From contig DATCKG010000050.1 in NCBI GenBank assembly GCA_036562385.1, positions 1-18,706 on the forward strand: DNA of 18,706 nt, given 5' to 3'. The notes under the pieces are model-generated. The model was not told the DNA's origin, searched no databases, and saw only the letters and a program-made list of their open reading frames with translations. This DNA is from DATCKG01 sp036562385. GTDB taxonomy: Bacteria; Bacillota; Sulfobacillia; Symbiobacteriales; Symbiobacteriaceae. Shown here piece by piece: positions 1-5,843 of this stretch; the stretch's first letter is position 1; each line of letters starts with the position of its first letter. The translations under genes and the position numbers were made by a program.

Positions 1-191
1 CCACAGGACTTGTTGCGCCCCTGTTCTCCCCACGTTTCCCCCTGTGCCGGGGGTTAGCGTCCGTGGCTCCGCCACAATTCTAGTGAACAAACCAAAAGCG
101 GCCGAAAACTATTCCCTACTGGCAACCGTAGACTTGCCACCAGCCCGAAGAAAGTGGAGCGGCCAGTGGTAAAATCGCCCAGTAAGGCCGG
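1..191. other. Intergenic left edge with small hairpins, no gene seen
   Basis: I find no convincing coding sequence here; the open frames crossing it are extensions of frames antisense to the hydrolase. It holds a short hairpin (GTGGC-tcc-GCCAC, about 64-76), a copy of the 19-bp repeat (72-90), and a weaker TGGCAA/TTGCCA stem near 120-140. The gene to the left lies outside the window. Confidence 0.5.
72..90 (+). repeat. Outlying copy of the 19-bp repeat found at 7405-8128
   Basis: CCACAATTCTAGTGAACAA matches the reverse complement of the copy at 7405-7423 (CCACAATTCCTGCGAACAA) at 16 of 19 positions. It is followed by ACCAAAAGCGGCCGAAAA, which resembles the sequence after other copies (for example TCCGTAGGCGCTCCGGAAGG at 7964-7983). 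Its first CCAC is the 3' arm of a GTGGC/GCCAC hairpin, so like several array copies it abuts a stem. It lies about 7.3 kb from the array. Confidence 0.6.
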
Positions 192-279
192 ATGAAAAAT
201 CCTCCGCCGACCGAGTTTGAGACACCGAATTCCTGGCAAGAATCGGGTGTCTACGACTTGGTTGCGGCGGAGGAAATCT
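192..279 (-). terminator. Long imperfect inverted repeat with T-run, hydrolase terminator
   Basis: Two arms of about 40 nt face each other: CCTCCGCCG at 201-209 pairs with CGGCGGAGG at 265-273, and AGACACC at 220-226 pairs with GGTGTCT at 246-252, with further matches around both. On the minus strand the stem ends in GGAGGATTTTTC, a U-tract. It begins 19 nt beyond the hydrolase stop, so a minus-strand intrinsic terminator is the simplest reading. The arms are unusually long for a terminator. Confidence 0.6.
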
Positions 280-298
280 TTCAAAAGGACTGCCCCAA

Positions 299-1072
299 TT
301 AGAGCGGCACCAGTTCCCGTGGCAGTGGCCGATCCAACACGTGCGCGGCGACGACACGGGCGAACAGATCCGGATCCTGGAGGCACCAGGTGTGTCCGGC
401 CTCTGGCACCAGGTACGCCCTGGCGCGGGGCATCGTGCGTGCAAGGTCGCGGGCGCAGGACCGCAGCAGGCGGAGTTCCCGCTCGCCCACCAAAGCCACC
501 AGCGGCACCGGCGAGGAGGCCAGCGCATCCGGCAGGCGAAAGGACATGTTCTCCGTCACGACAGCTTCCAGCCCGGCGGCGGTCGCCTGCAGCACGTCTG
601 ACCGGAACTGCTCCTCGTAGGCCGGTGGGATCCCGAGTTGGCGCCGGTTCGCCCGGATCATCCACTCCTGCCGGGCCAGCGGGAAAGTTACCCGCAGCAG
701 GGCTCGGTAAGCCCTGATGCCGGGGAGGGGGCGGGTGAGGGTTCCGGAGACGACGGCCCGGCTTACCAGTTCCGGGTGGGCGGCGATCAGATGCAGGGCA
801 GTCTGCCCGCCCAGCGAGAGGCCGACAACGTGTACGGGGCCGCCGTCCGCCAGGCTGCGGATCAGGCTGGTCAGGCCATCCACCGCGCGGGCGAAGGAGA
901 ACGTCTCGTGGGCCAGCCTTCCGTGGCCGGGCAGGTCCGGGACCAGGCATCGGAAGCGGTCCCGGAGACGGTTGATCACCGGCTCCCACATCCAGCCGCT
1001 GACGCCGCCGCCGTGCAGGAACAGGATGGTGGGCGCCGCCGACGGTCCGGTGACATGGCATGGCAGCGACAT
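299..1072 (-). CDS. Alpha/beta-fold hydrolase
   Basis: A 257-aa single-domain alpha/beta hydrolase, probably a cytoplasmic esterase or lipase-like enzyme; the substrate is unknown. The oxyanion-hole loop FLHGGGVSGW is at residues 18-27, PDLPGHG at 45-51, the nucleophile elbow GLSLGG at 84-89 (Ser86), and the catalytic His is likely H227 in EAGHTW. The usual acid after the sixth strand would be an Asp; here the segment reads VGERELRLL, so a Glu may serve. I chose the ATG at 1072 because GAGAGG lies 9 nt before it; ATGs at 1081 and 1102 are alternatives, the latter with GGAG 7 nt upstream. The same frame is open far upstream across bshC, but that is only an antisense shadow in GC-rich DNA. It is divergent from bshC and ends before a long hairpin. 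Confidence 0.88.
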   Translation of the reverse strand: MSLPCHVTGPSAAPTILFLHGGGVSGWMWEPVINRLRDRFRCLVPDLPGHGRLAHETFSFARAVDGLTSLIRSLADGGPVHVVGLSLGGQTALHLIAAHPELVSRAVVSGTLTRPLPGIRAYRALLRVTFPLARQEWMIRANRRQLGIPPAYEEQFRSDVLQATAAGLEAVVTENMSFRLPDALASSPVPLVALVGERELRLLRSCARDLARTMPRARAYLVPEAGHTWCLQDPDLFARVVAAHVLDRPLPRELVPL

Positions 1073-1128
1073 GGCTTTCATCCTCTCAGACGTCTCGTAC
1101 ATGGGTCGCTCCGGGTCGCACCAGAGTG

Positions 1129-1144
1129 TTTGACTCAAGTCAAA
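1129..1144. promoter_or_regulatory. 7+7 bp palindrome, possible operator between hydrolase and bshC
   Basis: TTTGACT-CA-AGTCAAA is a perfect inverted repeat with a 2-nt centre. Each arm contains TTGACT, five of six matches to a sigma-A -35 box, in both directions, though neither direction has a good -10 at 17 nt. It lies 57 nt upstream of the hydrolase start, on the divergent side, and about 156 nt upstream of bshC. The symmetry fits a dimeric regulator site. Confidence 0.4.
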
Positions 1145-1300
1145 AATTCTCCTGTGGACACTTGCGGCATAGCTTGCCCCCGGCCGGGGTATCGGAGGCG
1201 GCCGAGACCACCGTCTAAATACTGGTGGGCACCAGGCAGTGCCGTCCGCAAGTCCGGGCGGGCCTGGTGAACGATTTACAAAGAAATCGGTGATGCATGT

Positions 1301-2977
1301 ATGCGAGTGGAACCGGTTCCGGAGGTCAGGTTGAGTCCCAGTCCGGCTGTGGAGGCTTACCTGACGGATTTTGCCCGGGTGGCGCCGGCCTACGAGTACG
1401 ACTGGACCCGCCAGGAATCGTTTGCCCGGCGGGCTGCTTTTCTGGACGCCGGCGGCTACCGGGGCGACCGTAAGGCGGTGGCAGCTGCGCTGGAGCGGTA
1501 CAACCGGGCCGTGGGGGCGGACGAGGCCACGCTGGCCAACATCCGCTTGCTGGAGCGGGATGACTGCCTCGCCGTGGTGGCTGGACAGCAACCGGGGATC
1601 TTCACCGGTCCGGGATTTAGCGTCTACAAGGCGATGACCGCCATTCGCCTGGCCCACCGGCAGGCGGAGCGACTGGGCCGGCCGGTGGTGCCGATCTTCT
1701 GGATCGCGGCGGAAGATCACGACTGGTACGAAGTCTCCTGGATTCTGGCGCCTACTTCGGAGGGGACCCGTCGCTGGGCGATCCCGGATCTTCTGGAGGG
1801 GGACCGGCGGAGTGTCGGACTGGCTCCCATGCCGCCGTCGGTGCCGGATCTGATCGAGGAGTTCATCGCGGCCCTGCCTGAGACCGAGTTCAAGGCGGAG
1901 GTGGCGGAGCGGATCCGGGCCGCTGCTGCGGCGCCCCCTGCGCTGGATCCTGCTCTTTCGGACGGGCGGCCCACGCTGGCAGACTGGTTTGCCAGGCTGA
2001 TGGCCTGGATGTTCCGGGGCACCGGGCTCATCTTTCTGAACGCCAGCGATCCGGCTCTGCGGCAGCTTGAAGGGGAGTTCTTCGTCAGGGTGATCGAGGG
2101 TCAGGAGCGGGTATCCGCAGCCCTGGAGGAGGGGCGCGCCCGGTGGCAGAGGTTGGGTTTTGCACCCACGGTGGACTGGCAGCCGGAGAGCCTTCATCTG
2201 TTCACCTATGTGGCGGGAGAGCGCCTGCCCCTGATGGCCCGAGGCGACCGCTGCTGGGTGCGGGACCGGGAGGAGGAACTGCACTGGTCCCGGGATGAAC
2301 TGATCCGCCAGGCCACAGAGCACCCTGAGCGGTTCAGTACCAACGTGGTGATGCGTCCGGTGGTCCAGGGGGTGCTGCTCCCGGACCTGGCGACGGTGGC
2401 CGGCCCCGGCGAAATCAGCTACTTCGGTCTCTTTCGGGACGTCTACCGTGCCCTGGGCGGGCAGATGCCCGTTATCTACCCCCGGGAGTCCTTTACCCTG
2501 GTGGAGCCGCCCATCGCCCGGATTCTGCAGAAGCACGGCCTCACCCTGACCGACGTCTATTTCCATCTGGAGGAGCGCAAGCAGGAACTTCTGGAGCGGG
2601 AGGACCGGCTGGGGATTACAAAGCTTTTCCAGGAGTTCCGGGAGCAGTTCGGCCGCCAGTATGAAGCCCTGGTGGCCCAGGTGCTGAAGCTGGATCCGCA
2701 GCTGAAGCAGGTCACCGAGGAGAACCGCCGGCAGATCGCCGTGCAGATCAACAAGTTGGAGGAGAAGGCCAAACAGCAGCATCGGAAAAACTGCGAGGTG
2801 GCTCTCCGCCAGTTTGAGCGGTTGAAAGCCACCCTGATTCCCGACGGGCCGCAGGAGCGGTCGGTCTCCGTACTGCCGTACCTGGTCAAGTACGGCCCGG
2901 ACCTGGTGCAGCGGCTGATGGCGGCCACCGATCTGCCGGAGGGCTGGGTGCACAAGGCGGTTTTTCTGGGCGGTTAA
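1301..2977 (+). CDS. bshC: Bacillithiol biosynthesis cysteine-adding enzyme BshC
   Basis: A 558-aa protein, close to the roughly 540 aa usual for BshC (YllA). BshC is assigned the last step of bacillithiol synthesis, adding cysteine to glucosaminyl-malate in the cytoplasm. The family signatures are clear: AGQQPGIFTGPG (about residues 94-105), PIFWIAAEDHDWYEVSW (about 131-147), a central NVVMRPVVQ...LPDLATVAGPGEISYF segment, and a C-terminal coiled coil (about 420-520) before the ending LPYLVKYGPDLVQRLM. The ATG at 1301 has only a weak Shine-Dalgarno (CGGTGAT). bshA and bshB are not in this window. A GC-rich hairpin follows 8 nt after the stop. Bacillithiol is typical of Firmicutes and a few other phyla, which helps place the organism. 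Confidence 0.95.
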   Translation: MRVEPVPEVRLSPSPAVEAYLTDFARVAPAYEYDWTRQESFARRAAFLDAGGYRGDRKAVAAALERYNRAVGADEATLANIRLLERDDCLAVVAGQQPGIFTGPGFSVYKAMTAIRLAHRQAERLGRPVVPIFWIAAEDHDWYEVSWILAPTSEGTRRWAIPDLLEGDRRSVGLAPMPPSVPDLIEEFIAALPETEFKAEVAERIRAAAAAPPALDPALSDGRPTLADWFARLMAWMFRGTGLIFLNASDPALRQLEGEFFVRVIEGQERVSAALEEGRARWQRLGFAPTVDWQPESLHLFTYVAGERLPLMARGDRCWVRDREEELHWSRDELIRQATEHPERFSTNVVMRPVVQGVLLPDLATVAGPGEISYFGLFRDVYRALGGQMPVIYPRESFTLVEPPIARILQKHGLTLTDVYFHLEERKQELLEREDRLGITKLFQEFREQFGRQYEALVAQVLKLDPQLKQVTEENRRQIAVQINKLEEKAKQQHRKNCEVALRQFERLKATLIPDGPQERSVSVLPYLVKYGPDLVQRLMAATDLPEGWVHKAVFLGG

Positions 2978-2985
2978 GGAAGAAC

Positions 2986-3028
2986 GCAGCGCCCCTGCTG
3001 GCCTGGGTGCGGCCGGCAGGGGCGCTGC
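2986..3028 (+). terminator. GC-rich hairpin after bshC, no U-tract
   Basis: GCAGCGCCCCTGC (2986-2998) pairs perfectly with GCAGGGGCGCTGC (3016-3028), and an inner GGCC/GGCC extends the stem. No T-run follows (CGATGGCA), so it may be a weak terminator, a pause or an mRNA-stabilising stem. Confidence 0.5.
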
Positions 3029-3116
3029 GCGATGGCAACTCCGAACGAAAAGCAGGAGCTATTGCCATACAGGGAGAACCCCACCGAGGATGAGCACAAG
3101 CCCTGTCCAAAGCGGG

Positions 3117-3146
3117 TTGTGCCAGGGCACCGGATCGGTCTACACT
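3117..3146 (+). promoter_or_regulatory. Candidate sigma-A promoter for the reductase-like gene
   Basis: TTGTGC (3117-3122), an 18-nt spacer, then TACACT (3141-3146), inside the roughly 250-nt gap after bshC. It would leave a leader of about 130 nt before the GTG start at 3285. Otherwise I see no distinct structure in 3029-3284. Confidence 0.35.
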
Positions 3147-3284
3147 GGAGCCAAGCGGTGGTCGTCCTGAACGCACTGCGCCGGGTATGTTCCCGGGGCC
3201 CGGATGGGCAAACTGGGGATGATTCATGCCGTCGGAATGAAGCGCTGGCAGGGCACCCTGCCGGCGGTTCAGGGGGGCTGCAGT

Positions 3285-3980
3285 GTGGACGTACCGAAAG
3301 TTGCTGTGGTGGGCGCCGGAGGGATGGGGGCCCTGCTGGCGGAGCGCATCCCCCGCTCCTATCGGAAGGTGGTGATCAGCCGGCGGAAAGCGGAGGCTGT
3401 GGCGGTGGCCGACGAAGTGGGCGGAATCGCGTCGAATCAGTACAGCGCGGTCCGGGGCTGTGGTGTGATCTTCCTGGCCGTGCCGGATGACCAGGTGCTG
3501 CCGGTGCTCGGCGAGCTGGCACCTCATGTAGATCCCCGGGCGCTGCTGGTGAACACCGCCCTGACGGTGATGACCGAAGAACTGGCCGGTGTCTACCCAA
3601 ACCTGCGCTTTGCCGCCGTCAAGGTGGTGGGCGATCCGGCTGAAATGGCCTTGAGGGGGACCGGCGCGGTTTTGTTGGACCACGTCACGGAGGAAGAGGA
3701 GGCACGGCTGAGGCAGCTGGTGGCTGGCCTCGGCCCGGTGGCCCGGGGATCGGAAGAGGCGGCGCTGGCCGCGGTCTCGGCCATCGCGGAGGAGATGACA
3801 CGGGCCCTGGCCGGGCTCAAGGAACGGCTCGGGGCACTGGGGCTCAGCGACGGCCTGAGCGCCGTCGCGGTGGCCTCGGCCGGACCTGGCGTGCTTCGTT
3901 CCCTGGCCATGGGGCAGCCCAATCCGTTTACCCAAGGCGTGCTGGACCGACTGCGCAACAGGGAGGCTAGTGCTCCGTAA
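3285..3980 (+). CDS. NAD(P)-binding, pyrroline-5-carboxylate reductase-like protein
   Basis: A 231-aa protein beginning with a Rossmann fold: KVAVVGAGGMG places the GxGxxG dinucleotide motif at residues 10-15. It continues with IFLAVPDDQVLPVLGEL, LLVNTALTVM and VKVVGDPAEMALRGTG, the order seen in ProC/ComER-type reductases. It is shorter than a full ProC (about 270 aa), and the C-terminal dimer domain is only partly recognisable, ending in SAGPGVLRSLAMGQ. I chose GTG 3285 because AGGGGGG lies 7 nt upstream and the Rossmann strand starts at once; the open frame extends to an ATG at 3204 with no such site. The substrate is not predictable. It sits between bshC and the carboxypeptidase, 38 nt before the latter, and may be co-transcribed with it. 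Confidence 0.75.
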   Translation: MDVPKVAVVGAGGMGALLAERIPRSYRKVVISRRKAEAVAVADEVGGIASNQYSAVRGCGVIFLAVPDDQVLPVLGELAPHVDPRALLVNTALTVMTEELAGVYPNLRFAAVKVVGDPAEMALRGTGAVLLDHVTEEEEARLRQLVAGLGPVARGSEEAALAAVSAIAEEMTRALAGLKERLGALGLSDGLSAVAVASAGPGVLRSLAMGQPNPFTQGVLDRLRNREASAP

Positions 3981-4018
3981 AACGAAGTCTATTACTCTAT
4001 TTTCTGGGAGGGGACCCC

Positions 4019-5263
4019 GTGCTACGTTGTATATTTCTTCGCCGTACGGCAGTGCTGACGCTGATGGCACTGCTTAGTTCGTGTTTACTGTTCGTGATGC
4101 CTACCCCTGCTGCGGCGGCGCCGCCGGAGCTGAAGCTGGATGCCAAGTCGGCGATTCTAATTGACTACACCACCGGACGCGTTCTCTTTGAGCAGAACGC
4201 CGATGAGCCGATTCCCCCGGCTTCGCTGACAAAGCTCATGACCCTGCACCTGGCCTTTAAGAAGCTGGCCTCCGGCGAGATCAGCAAGGACGACATCGTT
4301 CCCATCCGGAAGGAGGCCTGGGCGGCCACCATGCCGGGTTCCTCGGTGATGTTCTTGGAGCCCGGGCAGATCGTGACGGTCGAAGAGCTTCTCAAGGGCA
4401 TCGCGATCGTCTCCGGCAACGACGCTTCGGTGGCCCTGGCCCAGTATCTGGCCGGCTCCGTGGACGCCTTCGTGGCCATGATGAACCAGGAGGCCCAGGA
4501 ACTCGGCTTCAAAACCCTGCACTTTGCCGATCCCGCGGGACTGAGCCCCGAAAACAAGATCACGGCTCGGGAGTTTGCCCAGTTTGCCCGCTATTACATC
4601 CAGCAGCATCCGGAGGCTCTGACGGAACTGCACTCGGTCCAGGAGTTCACCTATCCGCAGCCTCATAACCTTCCGGAGGACAAGAAGAATACGCCACCGA
4701 TCACCCAGTACAACCGCAACAAACTGCTGGGTACCGTGCCCGGGGTGGACGGCCTCAAGACCGGCTTTATTGAGGAGGCCGGCTACAATATTGCCCTTAC
4801 CGCCAAGCGGGGCGACCTGCGGTTGATCGCGGTCATCCTGGGCGTCCCGGGGGCTACCGAGGAGGAAGGCTCCGCCCGCCGGGCCGAGGAAGGCACCGAA
4901 CTGCTGGAGTGGGGCTTCAGCAACTTCGTGGCGGTGAAGCCCGACCTGCCCGAAATTAAGCCGGTACGGGTTTGGAAGGGTGCCGCCAACCAGGTGGAGC
5001 TGGTTCCCGCCCAACCGGTGCAGCTGACCGTGCGCCGGGGGACCGAGTCCAGCTTGACGGTGACCCTCCATCAGGAATCCAGCGTCATCGCCCCGGTAGC
5101 CGAAGGGCAGAAGCTTGGGGAACTGATCTTCGCAGCCGACGGCCAGGAGGTCGCCCGCATCGATCTGGTCGCCGCCAACGAGGTGAAGCAGGGCGGCTTC
5201 TTCAGGCGGCTGTGGGATACGATCCGGCTGACCATCATCGGCTGGTTCACCCGCGGCAAGTAG
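4019..5263 (+). CDS. D-alanyl-D-alanine carboxypeptidase (DacF/PBP5-like)
   Basis: A 414-aa penicillin-binding protein of the S11 class, which trims the terminal D-Ala from peptidoglycan stem peptides outside the membrane. Residues 1-34 form a Sec signal peptide with an Ala-rich cleavage region before APPELK; LSSC at 19-22 resembles a lipobox, but hydrophobic residues continue after it. The active-site motifs are SLTK (Ser69-Lys72), SGN (132-134) and KTG (247-249). A beta-rich PBP5-type C-terminal domain follows (about 305-385), then an amphipathic membrane anchor (GGFFRRLWDTIRLTIIGWF). GTG 4019 is supported by GGGAGGGG upstream. In Bacillus, dacF precedes spoIIAA-AB-sigF; here the next gene is an RRM protein, so the symbol is withheld. 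CGCGGC-aagta-GCCGCG straddles the stop but has no U-tract. Confidence 0.93.
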   Translation: MLRCIFLRRTAVLTLMALLSSCLLFVMPTPAAAAPPELKLDAKSAILIDYTTGRVLFEQNADEPIPPASLTKLMTLHLAFKKLASGEISKDDIVPIRKEAWAATMPGSSVMFLEPGQIVTVEELLKGIAIVSGNDASVALAQYLAGSVDAFVAMMNQEAQELGFKTLHFADPAGLSPENKITAREFAQFARYYIQQHPEALTELHSVQEFTYPQPHNLPEDKKNTPPITQYNRNKLLGTVPGVDGLKTGFIEEAGYNIALTAKRGDLRLIAVILGVPGATEEEGSARRAEEGTELLEWGFSNFVAVKPDLPEIKPVRVWKGAANQVELVPAQPVQLTVRRGTESSLTVTLHQESSVIAPVAEGQKLGELIFAADGQEVARIDLVAANEVKQGGFFRRLWDTIRLTIIGWFTRGK

Positions 5264-5326
5264 CCGCGCCGCTGCCCTGCCGGCGCCACGCCGCCTTGGC
5301 TGACCTCTGCCAGCCGGCCCGATGCC

Positions 5327-5355
5327 TTGCAGGCGCTTGTCGGATCTTTTATACT
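5327..5355 (+). promoter_or_regulatory. Sigma-A-type promoter of the RRM gene
   Basis: TTGCAG (5327-5332), an exact 17-nt spacer and TATACT (5350-5355) lie 46 nt upstream of the RRM start. Both boxes match four or five of six consensus bases. With the terminator at 5666 this makes the RRM gene a self-contained transcription unit. Confidence 0.65.
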
Positions 5356-5401
5356 GAAGCCAACAGACAGGCAGCCGCGGGAAAGGCAGGGGGAGTTCCC
5401 C

Positions 5402-5647
5402 ATGAGAACCATTCTATATGTGGGCAACCTGCCGTGGGCGACCACCGAACAGGAGTTGGTGGACTGGGTGTCGCCCTATGCCCGGGTGATCAGTGCCCGG
5501 ATCATCACCGACCGGGAGACCGGCCGGTCCCGGGGGTTTGCCTTTGTGGAGGTGCCGGCGGAGGAGGCGCCCAGGGCCATTGAGGCCTTAAACGGTACCA
5601 TATTTGGCGGTCGGGTGGTCACCGTCGCCGAGTCCCGGCCCCGTTAA
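5402..5647 (+). CDS. Small single-RRM RNA-binding protein
   Basis: An 81-aa protein that is almost entirely one RNA-recognition motif. RNP2 is LYVGNL (residues 5-10) and RNP1 is RGFAFVEV (44-51), keeping the aromatic positions that stack on RNA bases; the last RNP1 position is Val rather than aromatic. Such single-RRM proteins are best known from cyanobacteria (Rbp family) and occur in scattered bacteria; they bind RNA in the cytoplasm and may act as chaperones. There is no glycine-rich tail. The ATG at 5402 has AGGGGGAG upstream at good spacing; a longer in-frame start at 5327 would overlap the promoter and is rejected. The gene has its own promoter and a strong terminator. Its RNA targets are unknown. 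Confidence 0.93.
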   Translation: MRTILYVGNLPWATTEQELVDWVSPYARVISARIITDRETGRSRGFAFVEVPAEEAPRAIEALNGTIFGGRVVTVAESRPR

Positions 5648-5665
5648 CCTGCGATGTGCCATCGT

Positions 5666-5694
5666 GCCCGCCTCAGTGGCGGGCTTTTTCGTTT
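5666..5694 (+). terminator. Intrinsic terminator of the RRM gene
   Basis: GCCCGCC (5666-5672), loop TCAGT, GGCGGGC (5678-5684), then TTTTTCGTTTT. A classic terminator 18 nt after the RRM stop codon. Confidence 0.9.
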
Positions 5695-5715
5695 TCCGCA
5701 CCCGCGTAGCCCCCG

Positions 5716-5790
5716 GGTCATATGATGACCACCAGGAGGCGGGTCTTTTCCCGTTCCCCGGTCCCACCAGCGGTCCGCCACATATCATCA
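5716..5790 (+). promoter_or_regulatory. Palindrome and paired CATATSATSA motifs before the first SPOCS gene
   Basis: GGTCAT-ATG-ATGACC (5716-5730) is a perfect palindrome containing CATATGATGA. A near copy, CATATCATCA, is at 5781-5790, 62 nt further on and 53 nt before the GTG start. Both resemble the CATA-type -10 boxes of mother-cell sigma factors (sigma-E/sigma-K). That would suit a spore-coat gene, but I see no firm -35 element. Confidence 0.3.
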
Positions 5791-5843
5791 CGCGCCCATG
5801 CGGAACCGCGAGGACCAAGCGATTTGGAAGGGGGAAATCGCAG

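Noticed and set aside
299..2953. An 884-aa fusion protein running from antisense bshC into the hydrolase
   Set aside because: The upstream two-thirds is antisense to a clear bshC and shows no domain; the hydrolase has its own ribosome site and start near 1072.
3032..3490. A 152-aa protein overlapping the reductase start
   Set aside because: Its frame runs through the Rossmann-fold coding region in another register and has no recognisable domain.
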